64,000 nucleotides of DNA, taken from the NCBI RefSeq assembly GCF_910594005.1, contig NC_057826.1, forward strand, positions 20,741,501 through 20,805,500, in the 5' to 3' direction. The stretch comes from Cervus elaphus (taxonomy: Eukaryota; Chordata; Mammalia; Artiodactyla; Cervidae). Positions 46,641 to 58,707 of the stretch are shown piece by piece. The notes beneath the pieces are model-generated. The model saw nothing but the letters and a program-made list of their open reading frames with translations. It was not told the origin of the DNA and made no database searches. The position numbers and the translations under genes are program-made. Numbering within the stretch: the stretch's first letter is position 1; each line of letters begins with the position of its first letter.

Positions 46641-46946
46641 AAGAGGTGTCATGATAGGTGACAGGACTGTTCCTTTCGTTCGGATGGTCACTAAGAAGGT
46701 GATACTTAAATGGAACAGCGGGGCAAGTCACGGGAAGATAAGGGACTCACATTTCAGGCTGAGGCAGCAGCTGGCATGGAGGCCCTGGGGTGGTGAGAGT
46801 TTGGCCTGTTTGAGCACCTGAGAAGGACCAGCGGCAGCTGGCATGTACTGATGGGAGGTAGTGGCATACAAAAGGAGGGTGAGCGCCATCAAGACCATCC
46901 TTCAGAGCCAATTCACGGTCAGAGTGAAGGCTTGATTTTCCTAAAC

Positions 46947-47029
46947 ACTGGGTCGACATCAAAGTTCACTCAGGTTTTTCCGTAACAAATTATGGAAAAA
47001 CCCGAATGAATTTTTTGGCCAACCCAATA
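46947..47029. mobile_element. Palindromic mini-mariner (MITE) hairpin
   Basis: An element of about 83 bp whose halves are inverted copies. Left arm AAAGTTCACTCAGGTTTTTC (46961 on) pairs with right arm GAAAAACCCGAATGAATTTT (46995 on) across a 12-base spacer, with one wobble and two mismatches in the core. The outer ends resemble mariner inverted repeats (right end TTGGCCAACCCAATA). This is the bovine mariner-type MITE class. It lies in a SMOC1 intron and a transcript from either strand would fold into a hairpin. Confidence 0.85.
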
Positions 47030-48234
47030 TAATAGGGAGATCTGAGAGGGATTTAAATGCAGTAAAACCAGTAACCCTGACCAACTACCCCCCTGTATAA
47101 CCACTCCTCTCTCCTTCTCCCCACCAGGCCCACCCCGACTCCCTTGATCTCTAAACTACTTCTCGATTCATCTTGTCTCTCTTTTGATTACAAGTATAGC
47201 CTCCAGGTAACACAATTACCAAATGCAGTTCAAACCTTTCATTCTCATCAAAACCAAACAAGGTCAAGTTCATATGAGCTTAAAATGAAAAACATGTTTA
47301 GGAAAGAATATTTAAAAAAAAAAATTTCTTCCAACTCTCATTATACCTAAAAGAGATTTTTTTGGAAAGAAGAAGAAAATCACTTCCCTAAGGACACACT
47401 AGGATTAAAAGCATTTATAAACTTCTTAGTTTTTATTTTCTGTAAAAATTTCCTCACCCTGCAATTTGAGGGCAGAGCATCCATCTGAATTTGCCCTGGC
47501 AGCAGGCCTACCTGTGCTTTTGACCCCCCTGGCCCAGGACCCAGCTGAGTTCTGCTTTCCCTGTCACTGAAGCCTGCTTGGATCTGAGGCCAGGCAAGGC
47601 GCAAGGGCTGGCCTCCTGCAGAAGCAAACAGGATGGAGGGTGAAGTGCTGTTTCCTTAGGACCCACGTACAAGCAACAGGCAGGCTCCCTGAGGGATGCG
47701 TCAGAGCTAGTAGCCCAGAAGAGTTGTGAGCTGAGAGGATCCAGACCTGGGATTTTTAGGGCCATGCCCCCTTCTTGTTTCTTTAGTCCCTCTCTTCTAA
47801 AAAAACATAAATATCTCATACTCGTTTTTGAATGAAACAACAGGTATGTTTTCACATTTCAATCATGAAAAGCAAAAAAGCGTACAATCCTGAATATGCC
47901 TGTTCATAATTTCCCATCCCTCTTCCTAGAGATTAGGACACAGCTTTCTGTTTTAGACCTCCAGTGGCTGAGCACTACCTCTGGGCAGTTCCCATCTGCT
48001 GACCTGTCAGACCCTGATTCCATCTTCTCAGACTCAGTGAAGTGTTCCTCCTGCTGTGGGGGAGGCCTGGCCCCAATCACAGGGTGAGCAAAACAAACCA
48101 ACCTCAGACCTCACAGGACCACGGGGTTGTTGAGGGCAAGCAACCCCAAACCGGGGGTTTCCTAGAGTGGCAATCCACAAGGCAGTCTCTGCGCTCACCA
48201 TGATGGGACAGAAATGGTTTTTACCGAAGGCCAT

Positions 48235-48460
48235 TCACTGTGTGATCCCATCTATGTAAAATGTCCAGAGTAGGCAAATCCATAGAGACAGAAAGTTGAT
48301 TAGTAGCAGTAGCAGTTTGGGGGAGGGCCACTGGGGAGTGACTGTTAATGGGTACAGAGTTTCTCTGGGGGTTGATGAAAATGTTGTGAAATTTTGGCTG
48401 GTAACTGTACCACTCTGTGAATATAATGAAAACAGTTGCACGCTTAAAAAAAAAAAAAGT
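48235..48460 (+). mobile_element. L1-type 3' end with A-tail
   Basis: AGTAGGCAAATCCATAGAGA, then GGGAGTGACTGTTAATGGGT and TGTGAATATAATGAAAACAG, followed by a 12-base A-tail. This resembles an old L1 3' UTR. Antisense to SMOC1. Confidence 0.65.
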
Positions 48461-49009
48461 GGGGGGCCGCTGCCCTCGTCTGCTTTGGGACACAGAAGTG
48501 CTGACGGCGGTGCTGGGCGTCCTGGTTCCCACCCTAGATACACGCCCTGCGGTTGCGCTGATCACCGCTGAGGCAGTCACCCTTCCACCGGCCTGGGGGC
48601 CTGGGTGGGCCTCAGGGCGGCACTCCTTGCCCGTTGACAGTTCTGCATCTGGGCAGATGCGGAGGAATCAGCCCTGCCTCCTTGGTGAGCCCCGCAAGCT
48701 CAGAGTCAGGCTGCTCACTCCTGCCAAGCACATGGTACTTCCTGTTGCTACAGGGGCCTGAACACCCCCCACCTCTGCCAAGCCTCCCTCTCTGGCTTCA
48801 TACTGGGAAGCACATCTCATGGGCCCTTTGGGACCTGGTTCCCACCTCCTTCTCTGTGTCATCACCAGCTCTGTCATCTTCTCCATCCTCTCCTCTCCTC
48901 CTCCATCCGCCCCGTCCCAGCCATACTGAACTATGGCCATGCACTTGCCTGGGGTCACAATGTTCTTTCTTTTTCTCCTAGAATGGCTTTCCTTCTTTTA
49001 CTAGCTAAG

Positions 49010-49250
49010 TCCTACCTGTCCTTCAAAATTCAGTTCAGGTATCACCTCCTCCTGGAAGCCTTCTCTGATTCCTCCAGACTGAATGAGCAAACCCTTCTCT
49101 GTTCTTTCACCTCTGATCTAGCACTTACCACAGAGTTTGTATCTGTCCACAGCATAGTATTCCCACTAGGTGCATTCTTTGAAGATAAGGACATGCCTCA
49201 CATTCCTGGATTCCCAATCCCTAGCCCAGGGCTTGTTGTGCCAGGCATGT
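49010..49250 (+). mobile_element. L2 LINE segment
   Basis: TTCAAAATTCAGTTCAGGTA, then TCACCTCCTCCTGGAAGCCT and TCTCTGATTCC, is the typical L2 ORF2 to 3' UTR transition. Confidence 0.78.
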
Positions 49251-49610
49251 TCAATAGGTCTGAGCATGCGTGCTCCAACCGACCCAGTGGGCCCAAATCA
49301 GTGAGCGCTGGTGATGCTGGTCATTAAGGAGCAGGTGGATTTTGGCCCTGTGTCAGGACTGCCTTGGTCAGCATATCAGCTCCTGATTTAGGTAGGGTTT
49401 CACTATGGTAGTGTCCAATCCCAACACTCGGAGTCCCTTGGGATTCTCAGGCATGTGGCTCCTGCCTCCTCAGAAAAGAAAACCAGCAGTGCTCCAGACT
49501 TCCTCCTTGCTGTCCCCATCACATGCCCACCCCACTTCCTGCCATTCTGGACTCACTCTAACGCATCCACTGCTGAGACTAAAGTGCTGGAAGTCTCCAG
49601 ACACTCCTGG

Positions 49611-49834
49611 TGCGTGCCATGCTAAGTCACTTCAGTCATGTTCGACTCTTTGGAACCCCATGGACTGTAGCCTGCCAGGCTCCTCTGTCCATGCAATTTT
49701 CCAGGCAAGACTATTGGAGTGGGTTGCCATTCTCTTCTCCAGAGAATCTTCCTGATGGGGGGATCAAACCCATGTCTCTTATGTCTCCTGCATTGGCAGG
49801 TGGGTTCCTTACCACTAGCACCACCTGGGAAGTC
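49611..49834 (-). mobile_element. Bov-tA SINE with 14-bp target duplication
   Basis: Reverse Bov-tA. CCAGACACTCCTGG is duplicated at 49597-49610 and 49835-49848. Confidence 0.96.
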
Positions 49835-50095
49835 CCAGACACTCCTGGACTTACCTATAATCAGGTGACTACAAGCTAGAGAAAAGCAACTCCCAAGGAC
49901 TGGAAAGGGGAGAGGGGTGGTGAGATTTTTGGCAGAAGGTTGGACAAAGTCACAGCTACATGGTTTCAGGAAAAGGATCAACTTCCAGCCCTTGCGCTAC
50001 CCACAAGGCCTCCCCACTCTCTCAGCATCCTGCAGCATCTAAAAGACCAGGGGCTCCGAGGTCCCCCTGGGCCCGAGCCCTGCTCACGCTCTCAC

Positions 50096-50201
50096 CTCCC
50101 ACCTCCAGTGGGCGCTGCTGAGTTAATGGCCTGCACCATGTCAGTGGTGAGGGCATCCAGTAGGCTGGTGATAAATTCCAGTTTCTTCCCTTCTGGACAG
50201 C
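50096..50201 (-). CDS. SMOC1: SMOC1 exon: start of EC domain
   Basis: A 106-nt minus-strand exon between TGTCTTTCAG and GTGAGAGC. It encodes GCPEGKKLEFITSLLDALTT and DMVQAINSAAPTGGG plus two bases of the next Arg codon, which is completed at 40208. This is the entry helix of the SPARC-type EC domain. Its neighbours fit exactly in phase. It is intact and close to the SMOC1 sequence of other mammals. Confidence 0.97.
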
Positions 50202-51059
50202 CTGAAAGACAAAGTGAGATCTGAAGGCACGTGCCAGGTAAATGATCAAGTAAAACAGCTTCCTCCACTACCACTGTTTCTTCAACTTCTCCAAGTCCTT
50301 CTTGTCCAGCCAAATCCACTTTGGGAATTGTCCACAGCTCAGATGACTCGGTCTCTCGTGTTGCAGGCGGATTCTTTCCCAGCTGAGCCAGGGAAGCCCC
50401 AGATGATTCTCATAAACCTCCAGAGTTCCTCTCCCCACAGCCCACAAGGGACCATCAGACCACATGAACAATAAAGCTTTCGGTGTTCTTCCAATCCACA
50501 AAATTTTGCTGAGTATTAACTCAGGCACTATGGTATATGTTAGGAATATACTAGACAGGGCTCTTCTCCTCATAAAGTCCATAGTCTACTGGGAAACTCA
50601 AGTGTTACAGTGAGACCAGGCTCCTCCAGAGGCAAGGACCAGCTGCCAAAAGGGCACTAGGAATGCAGAGAAATCCAAGGTCAAAGTTGACTCAATGGAC
50701 CTACCAGTTTATCTATCCAAGAACCTCTTCCTTTTTTTTTACATCTCTCCTCAGCCAGCTTAGATTATAATGATCAACCCTCCCTTAGAAGTACTCTCAA
50801 ATCCTTTGTTTATTCCTCATGGTGGGACTCCCGCAAAACCCCAACATGGATGAACCTTCGCACAGATATGCCTTCTCCAAATCCACACCCCCAGAGCTGA
50901 ATGTTGCTGGTATAAACACCACCACACCACTGGAGAGATGGTTTTCCTGTAAATTCATGACTACCAGCCCCAAACAGGCCCTCAACACTACCTACAATTC
51001 TCCTCTCTGCAACAACTACTTCATTCTCTTCTCTCTGCAGTTCCCCCGGGTGTCTGGTT

Positions 51060-51270
51060 AAATGCTACTTTCTCAGTGAAGCCACAGATTTCTTCCTGCC
51101 CTTCTCCCAGCACCTCACTCTTTCCCTTTAGAGTACCTGTCACCATCTTCTTCATGTGTGTGTATTCCTTTATTTGTATACTCTGTCTCCCATACTACAC
51201 AAGCTTCACTTCCGTTTTGATTACTAGACATACTCAGCGCCTGGCACACAGCGAAATCTCGATTCACATT
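51060..51270 (+). mobile_element. L2 LINE segment
   Basis: TGCTACTTTCTCAGTGAAGC, ending CATACTCAGCGCCTGGCACA. L2 3' layout. Confidence 0.65.
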
Positions 51271-51751
51271 TGTGGAAGGGATGGCTAGACAGAGGGACAC
51301 TGGTCTCTATGACTCTGTTCTCATGACAGAGTGATTTCTACAAACCTCACTTGGGAACCCCCGGACTTTCAAGAGCCTCTGTTTTCAGTTCTCCTTTGGA
51401 GTCCTGATGGGAACAGTGGGAGCTCCCACCAGCACTGACCTGATTAAAACAACAGTGTTTCGAGCCATCAATATTTAGTAATCGTATTGTAACTCACTGG
51501 CAGAGAACACGGTAAATAAGAGAGACCCAGCCCAGCAGCCCTTCAGAGGCCCTGGCCCCTGCCTATGCCTCTTGTGCCATACTCCAGGGACAGTTCTGGG
51601 CCACCAGGGGTCATTGCAAAGGCACTCTACAGGGTTGGCAACGGACACTACCACGCCCTGCAGGGCAGCCTATCCCTGAGAGTTAGTTTCTCTTCGCAGC
51701 CCTGGGGAAAAGGGTCCACAGCCCCCAGATCACTGTCCCAATCACCCTGCT

Positions 51752-51955
51752 GCTGCTGCTGCTAAGTTGCATCAGTTGTGTCCGACTGTGCGACCCCACA
51801 GACAGCAGCCCACCAGGCTCCTCTGTCCCTGGGATTCTCCAGGCAAGAATACTGGAGTGGGTTGCCATAACCTCCTCCAGGGGATCTTCTCAACCCAGAG
51901 GACTGAACCCACATTTTTTAATGTTCTTTACTATCAGCGCCACCTGGGAAGCCCT
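51752..51955 (-). mobile_element. Bov-tA SINE
   Basis: Reverse Bov-tA with a CTG-repeat tail (five units) and the end CGCCACCTGGGAAGCCC. Confidence 0.92.
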
Positions 51956-52227
51956 TTAAGCCAAAGACTACATTTTAAAGACTTTTTATCTTTAAAGAAG
52001 AGCAAGGAGGAGAAACCGTGTGTTCAAGAGTTCAGGACTAATTAGGGACAAATACCAGGCTGGATGCCAACCCTGTGGCTCCTGCCATGCCCCTGCCCAC
52101 TGTCCGTCCCTGCCCCAGCTTACAGATGAGGAAACAGACCCAGAGGCGGGCGCCGCTTCTGCACAATGAGGGGGTGGTGGGACAGGAAAGGGTGAAGATG
52201 TCAGCAAGAGGCAGTGTCATCTCCTAC

Positions 52228-52310
52228 CTGGCAGCTCCCTGTCCTTGAAGGGGTCCTCCACCTCCGCACTCTTAGCCCTGGCATCACTCTCACAACTGGG
52301 CATCACGTAG
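52228..52310 (-). CDS. SMOC1: SMOC1 exon: linker after second thyroglobulin domain
   Basis: An 83-nt minus-strand exon between TTCTCAG and GTAGGAGA. The first base completes Arg, then YVMPSCESDARAKSAEVEDP and FKDRELP plus the first base of Gly. It closes the second thyroglobulin type-1 domain (the last Cys of PSCES) and gives an acidic linker to the EC domain. AKSAEVED differs from the human version that I recall (AKTTEADD), so this linker varies more than its neighbours. Confidence 0.96.
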
Positions 52311-52877
52311 CTGAGAAGAGAGAGAGGCAAGGGGGTAAGGAGAGGCTGGAACCTGAGTCAACCTCAGCCCCGACTACCAGCAATGGTCTGTGTGATCTCT
52401 AAGCCTACAGCACCCAGAGCTGGTGGCAAAATATCTCCCACACTGTCCACTAGCTACAGGGCAATCCCAGCATCAGCGTCTCTACAGAGACACATTCAGG
52501 CATGTTGCCACATCGTCTCAGCTACTCAAGTAGAGTAGTATCCCTTTATGTCTGCACACAGGATCTTTTTGACCCATAGCACCTAGTGACTCAGGCAAGG
52601 CAATAACCTGCCTGAGTGAACTGAGGTTCAGAGAGATTACCTCCTCTCCCCAAGGCCACCCAGCTAGAAAAGGCCAGTCCTGTGACCAGAACCCAAGATC
52701 CAGGTCTTTCTACCAGAACCTCATCCGCCCACGAGCAAAGATGCTGCTCCCCGAGGGTCTCGATTCCCACCCGGCCAGGACAATAAATCCGGGAGATGTG
52801 CAGCGCCAGCCTAACAGGAAGCCGGTTCTCCTGCCCCGGGGCCCATCTGAGGGGCAGGACGGGCTCCGGAGGCTTAC
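52311..52877 (-). other. SMOC1: SMOC1 intron, 567 bp
   Basis: Donor GTAAGC and acceptor TTCTCAG. Contains a MIR core remnant (about 52590-52680). Nothing else is visible. Confidence 0.85.
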
Positions 52878-53070
52878 CGCGTGGAGGTCCCCGGCAGCGG
52901 ACGCCCGGTGTCCACCAGCACACACCAGCAGTAGCCAGTGGACTGGTGGCACTGCACTGGTTTATAGAGTCCCCCAGGGGCGCACTCGGGGATCACAATG
53001 CCCTCGCGGGGGTTCTGCCGGGCCTCTTCCAGGGCACTCTGTCTCTCCTGGTCACACGAGTGAACTTTCT
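52878..53070 (-). CDS. SMOC1: SMOC1 exon: second thyroglobulin type-1 domain
   Basis: A 193-nt minus-strand exon between TTACTTGCAG and GTAAGCCT. It encodes KVHSCDQERQSALEEARQNP, REGIVIPECAPGGLYKPVQC, HQSTGYCWCVLVDTG and RPLPGTSTR. The CWCV and QC motifs and the cysteine spacing define the thyroglobulin type-1 fold, a disulfide-rich module of matrix proteins. The exon enters with two bases of a split codon and ends two bases into the Arg codon that 52310 completes. Only the last Cys of the domain lies in the next exon. It is the most upstream SMOC1 exon in the window. Confidence 0.98.
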
Positions 53071-55569
53071 CTGCAAGTAAAGACACAGCCCGTGGTGACT
53101 TCCCACTCCTATGCTTTCCCTGCCAGGACCCGGCCTGGCCCCCAGGAACTGATGATGGCTGAGTGGTGAATCACCAAGGGGAGCCAGGTCCCCCACGCCA
53201 GCCCTGAGTGAGGAGCTGGAGGCGCAGAGCACTTCACTCTGACCCTCGCATGGCCAGGCTGCAGTAGCATTCATGTCAGTAGGCTCCAGCAGCTGCAAGG
53301 CAGCCAGGGAGGCAGGGCTTCTCTTCATCAGAGCTGCGGTTGGCCTCGGAGTGGAATCTCCTGACTGTTTTCAGAACAGTCCCTGCTCGTGTCTCCTAGC
53401 TCCAGCCCTGCGAGCTGACAGCTGAGGCAGGAATACCCGTGTATGTGGACATTCTCCCGAACCCAGAGCCAGTAGGACAGGGCCACAGTCACCATCCTCA
53501 GGGTGGGAAGATGCTCTGATGCCCGGCCCCCTAGAGGAGCAGGAAGAAGGCCCAAACCCACTCCTTCCAGGGCTCCACCAGAGCCGGACAAAGCAGGCTG
53601 CATGGAGCTGAGCTGATTACACAACCCTGCTTCCATTACACAACACACCTTCCCACAGGAAGGTGTCTGCACTCAGCGGCCTCAGAAACCATGCCAGCAT
53701 GTCTGAACAGCCAAACCTAGTTTTCCCAGAGTCAAGCCCAGCTTGAGGCACTACATGGTGCCCTGTGCACCAGGGGCTTTAGAAGCCCACGGCCCCTGAC
53801 CAGTCAACCGGCCCGACTTCCCTTTCTTGTTTTTTGTTGATACTACGTGGGTTTTATTGGTTTGCTTCTTAGTTATTAAAAATAAATAGCACTGGGTTTC
53901 TTTTCTCATTATAAAGAAATATTTGAAGAATCTCTTACCCCACCAAAGTTAAGTTCCACCTACCCTGGATCTTTTCTTTTGCATGTACACACATGCAAAT
54001 ACATATGCCCACGCTTACGAGGTTTTTTTTTTTTTAAACAATAAAAGGGACCATATCATAAACTCGTACCACTGTTTTTGATCTACTTATTTCTCTTTTT
54101 ATTCATTTACTTTATCATCACTTTATTTGTCTCGTGAACAGTATTCCACAACTTTCCTCCTGAAGAATGTGACAGGAATCACCTTGGATATCCCGTGACT
54201 TTTTCACAGTGTGTTACAAAAATCCACTCGGAGAGCTAGGAAGTTGGCATCAGCAATGTGGAGATTCATCCTGCTCACTGAACAAATGGATGAAAGTAGC
54301 AGAAGCTCAACTCTGATGGAGCCAAACCCTTTGAAATAATGGCCGTGTTAATGATACACACGAACCGTACAGATGTCAAAGCAGACTGTAGGTGTTCAGA
54401 GATGCAATGCTGTCTTAGCGGAAAGTCAGATGATGGGGAAATGATTTCTGGTCTCCTAAGAAAATAGGCTGAAAAATTCTCATTGCAGGGTGAGGGAGTA
54501 TTTCCTTAAGGGCATAAAAATATCAGAAGGTGTATATATAGCATATTTGCTATTAAAATATAATTCTGATATGGAAAATGAAAAAAAAAAGGAATTACTG
54601 TTTTCATAATGCAAACATAGCAAAATTGAACAGAATCTCCTTGGCTAGATGAACAGTTTAGAACAGTTGACAGACAATAGACTTATGATTCTAAACCCAG
54701 TTATAACTACCACCAGAACTGCCCCTAGAGGCAGTTCAGGGAAGAGACATGAACTGTTGGAGAGAGGGGGCCTTTGGGGAGACCTAGCCTGAAGACCCAG
54801 AATTTTGAATAGGGCCCCTGGCTAGGATGGAGCCTGGCACCTTCCAGAGGATTACACAAGAGTGTTTCAATAGCTCTCCCAACCCCAAGTGGGTAACTTT
54901 ATTTTCCTACCTCGTATTTCATGCCACAAAAAAAAAAAGTGACAGATGAGCAAAACCAAAAGAAAACAGCTTTTTACTGGCCCTGCGTTCATGTAACAAC
55001 CTCTGACAGAGACTTTAAATTATAAGATCCTCCAGGCCAACATTCTAAAGCCATAAATCAGATGGAAGGCGAGATGTGAACAGAGGTGGAGAAAGATTCC
55101 CTGGGGACAGAGCAAATGATGGGCCTGACTTCACACCATCGGGGATCCTGAGACTGCAGGGATGTGGAGAGGAGCCAGCGGAGGAGAGGTGGGAACCCGT
55201 AGTCTGGGGGCTGTCGACAGATTTCTGGACGTCCTTGAAGGCTGTTCTGAGATGTTTGCAGCCCGCTTCCATAGAGGCTGCATGGAGTTCCATGGAGAAT
55301 AAAACCATACAAATGATGACGCGCGCTAATTTGGAAAAACTAGGGGGCTAGCAGTGGAATTTGAGAAAAGACTAAACGCAGGGTTTATTACTTTATTACT
55401 TTTTTTCTCTGTTTGCTTGCTTGCTTATTACTTTATGATGATCTCTGCAAGTCCAAGTGCTTCTCTAAGAAAGAGGCAGGAAAGGCTTATAATCATAGTA
55501 CTAACCGTTTGCAAAGAAAACACGGAGAGTTTGTCTTCCAACAGAGAGAAAATCTCCCCTAAAATCCTC

Positions 55570-55699
55570 TTTATACTAATAATAGTCAAAGCAAATATTC
55601 ACTGAGAAGCATGTGCCAGGCAGTAGAATAAGGACTTCACTTGCCTAATCTCTTTGTCCCTGTGAAGTAGGTACTGCTATTATGCCCATTTTATTTTTT
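55570..55699 (+). mobile_element. MIR SINE, 5' part, split by CHR SINE
   Basis: GAGAAGCATGTGCCAGGCAG to TATTATGCCCATTTTAT. The MIR continues at about 55876 with GCCACTTTATAGACCAGGAG. Confidence 0.72.
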
Positions 55700-55875
55700 A
55701 AAAAATATGCATTTATTTATTTATTTAGCTGTGTTGGGTCTTAGTTGTGGCGCATGGGCTGTGATGCATGGGCTTAGTTGCCCTGTGGCATCTTAGTTCC
55801 TTGACCAGGGATCTAACCCACGTCCACTACATTGGAAGACAGATTCTCAACCACTGGAACACCAAAGTCCCTTTG
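55700..55875 (-). mobile_element. CHR-type tRNA SINE inserted in a MIR
   Basis: Reverse CHR: TTTAGCTGTGTTGGGTCTTA, GTTCCTTGACCAGGGATCTA and GGAACACCAAAGTCCC. A near-repeat GCCCATTTTAT / GCCACTTTAT on the two sides suggests the target duplication. Confidence 0.82.
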
Positions 55876-56289
55876 CCACTTTATAGACCAGGAGACATTC
55901 ACAAATTTTCCCAAGTTTACTCAGCCAGGCAAGAGGAAAGCGGGGGCTCGGGTCAAGGGCTCTGACAATCAAGCCTGTCTTGCTGAACTCTAGACAGAGG
56001 CTGTTGCCTCTAATCATTTGCTTTTAGGGGAAAGTACATTTATTTTTATGGTGTGAAGATTTTCCAGCCAATCCATTTGCAGACTGCCACAAACCTAGTG
56101 CATTCAAAAGTAAATGTGTAAAAACCCATACTTACCCTTTTGACACAGCACTGCTTCTTCTGAACCAACAATTTTTCTCCGCTAGAGCACACTCCGGACT
56201 TCATACCCTCATATTTTTCCCTCTTTACCTCTGAACCAGAACACCTAAAGCCAGATTTGTAACTCACCCACCACTGACAGACAGTAACA

Positions 56290-56505
56290 TGAATAATAAT
56301 AGCTAACTGCTCTCAGAGTGTTTACTACGTGCCCAGGTCAGTACTGGGCACTTTTGTTAACTCAAACTCAACACGAGCCTCTATGACAAGCGATACTATT
56401 ATCCTCACTGAGAAGACTGGCTGTGTGATTTCCCCAGGATCAATAATGAGGAAGTGGCAGAGCCTGCATTCTGGCCCAAACAGTCTGTTCCCAGGCCATG
56501 GCCTT
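56290..56505 (+). mobile_element. MIR SINE
   Basis: AATAATAATAGCTAACTGCT at the start, GTGTTTACTACGTGCCCAGG, then ACTATTATCCTCACTGAGAA. Nearly full length. Confidence 0.8.
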
Positions 56506-56579
56506 CATCTCTCTTAAATATCAGCTCTCACTGCCATAGGCTAATCTGATTTTTATTCTAACATGTTTATCTTTTACTT

Positions 56580-57062
56580 GGTATTGTAGACAGTTACAAG
56601 ATGGTACCAGTGGATTGCACCTCCCTGTATTCATGCCATTGGATAGACCCTCCGTGCTGACTCTGATTTGCTTTGACCAGTGGAAAGGACAGGGGTGACA
56701 GTATACAGTTTCCAGACCTAGGCCTGAAGACTCCTTACAATTTCCACTTGCCCTTTCTTGCAGTCCACCCTGAGACCACTCCATAAGGAAGGCAGTCCAT
56801 CCTCCTGGAGGATGAAAGGCCACATGGAAGAAAACCAAAGGGGTCCAACCCACAGCCAGCACCACCCACCAGGTGTGAGGGTGAGGTCATCCTGGACATC
56901 CCAGCCCAGGTGACCCTCCAGTTGGACAAGTCCAGGAGTAAGTGAAGCCACAATCCATCAAGGAACCACCACTAACACTGTAGAAAGAATAAATTATTTT
57001 TGCTGTAAGCCTTTACATTTCTGGGTGGTCTGTTACCCAGCACTAGATAACTGAAACACTTA
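56580..57062 (+). mobile_element. MLT1-type (MaLR) solitary LTR
   Basis: Ends with the typical AATAAATTATTTTTGCTGTA, then GGTCTGTTACCCAGCACTAG and ATAACTGAAACA. No internal retroviral gene is attached. Family assignment is by eye. Confidence 0.62.
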
Positions 57063-57091
57063 GACTTGCTCAACTCTTTATCAAATTGTGT

Positions 57092-57315
57092 GTGTGCACG
57101 TGCTCAGTCACTCAGCCATGTCTGACTCTTTGGGACCCCATGGACTATGGCCCGCCAGGCTCCTCTGTCCACGGGATTCTCCAGGCAAGAATACTGGAGT
57201 GGGTTGCCATGCCTTCCTCCAGGGGATCTTCCTGACCCAAGGGTCAAACCTGAGTCTCTTGCATCTCCTCTATTGGCAGGCAGATTCTCTACCACTGTGC
57301 CACCTCGGAATCCCC
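57092..57315 (-). mobile_element. Bov-tA SINE with imperfect target duplication
   Basis: Reverse Bov-tA with a short TG tail. TTTATCAAATTGT before and TTTACCAAATTAT after differ at two positions. Confidence 0.93.
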
Positions 57316-58707
57316 TTTACCAAATTATCCCATAAGTATTATATACCCCACAAGTATTGCAGCCCTCTCGGACCCTTCAACCAATCAATCAATCAATTAT
57401 CCCTTTAGTGCTTCTCCAGAGGTCATGCAAGCACTGATCAGTACATAAGGAGAGGCATAAGCTTATTCTGCATCTGAAGACCAAGAAGACAGCTCCACCC
57501 TCAGGGCCACTGCTACCCTCTGCCCTTCTCAGTCACTCCCAAACAAATCTTAAAATTGACAACTGTGAAGAAGTCACCTTCCAGAATGCAAGCCAGGGGA
57601 CCTACTTCAAGGGTCTGGCCACTGGTTCAGAAACGAAGCTCCTCAGAAGTTGACACTCACTATTCTGAAACATTCAATCTCTGCTCAGGGAAGTTCAGGG
57701 AAAGATGAGAAGATTCGAAGGTCTGGCCTGATAACTCTGAGAATGGGCTGGGACCATCTGTAAACACTGGGAAGACATAAACATCGGGGGAGAAGGAACA
57801 GGCAGGGCTTGTTCAGGGCGACTCGGGAATACCTAACCACACATTCTTGCACTCAGGCACACTCAGCCCTTCTAATCCCATTCTGAGACAGTGCAGACAA
57901 CAAGTGAAAGCCGATTCACTCCCCACCTGGCAATGGGTCGTTCCACTCTCACTCACAAACCTCCGGCTGCCTGAGAGAAGAAACACAACAGAGGAGTAGC
58001 CCGTGGAAGGAATGAAAATGTGGTCCAACTCTTGCCTCCGGAAAGCACACAGCCCTCCCCACCAATCACATAGCAGCGGAGCAAAGCAGGACTGCGCCTG
58101 GGTGGGAGTGGGCAGGGAGAGGGGCCGGGGAGAGAGAGACCAGGCTGAACCAGACAGACAAGCCCTGTCTGCAGGCCCAGGGTGCAGATTCTCGGGTGTC
58201 CAGCCAAGACAGGAGGAGTGTGGAGAACAGCCCTGTCTGCTACAGCCAGTCCCTGCCTCCGCGCCTCTCAATGACCCATGGTAATTAGGAGCAATGGAGA
58301 GCGTGAACAATTTCAACCCTCAGCTAACCCTCCATCTCGATTTTAGCCCACAGTTTATCCTTTGTTTCTGGGAACATTTTCTTCTTTATCATCTGTTTCT
58401 TTTCTCTTCTTTACTTAAAAAAAAAAGTGTCCAACAAACATAAACATGAAAAGATTCAAGTTTCAGGTCCTTGGACTGGTCTTTCTCTCTGGCTGCTGCA
58501 TTCCAGAGAAGCTGCTGAAGGAAGGAACAGACAGAAAAGCTGGGAGGCTGGGTAACCAAATGCCCGAGTGAGCAGGTATTGATGAGCCAGGCATATCTTG
58601 AACTGTTTGGAGAAAGAGCCAGGGAACCATATAGTGATGGAGACCCAGAGGGAGATGGGAGGAGAGAAGAGGCAGCACTCAGAGAACGTCAGTAGTGGCG
58701 GGGGTTC

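Larger units (their letters stand above)
40209..50095 (-). other. SMOC1: SMOC1 intron, 9.9 kb
   Basis: From donor GTGAGA (50095) to acceptor GGCCCAG (40210). It contains two Bov-tA pairs or singles (44653, 45330, 49611), L2 segments, an L1 3' end, a GAA-type microsatellite and a palindromic mini-mariner. The stretch 40210-43240 is GC-rich and without recognised repeats. A plus-strand open frame of 271 codons (42007-42822) lies there and looks like a chance frame. 43280-44640 holds nothing I can name. Confidence 0.85.
50202..52227 (-). other. SMOC1: SMOC1 intron, 2.0 kb
   Basis: Donor GTAGGA and acceptor TTTCAG. Contains an L2 3' end (about 50500-50600), an L2 segment (51060-51270), a Bov-tA (51752-51955) and a MIR core remnant near 52120. 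The rest is unremarkable. Confidence 0.85.

Noticed and set aside
56046..56267. Minus-strand frame with a donor-like AGGGTAAGTATG, considered as a SMOC1 exon
   Set aside because: The translated sequence is unlike SMOC1 and no fitting acceptor or phase was found.
57813..58316. Minus-strand open frame of 167 codons, considered as an upstream SMOC1 exon
   Set aside because: It does not match the SMOC1 unique domain and lacks splice sites in the right phase. It is most likely chance.
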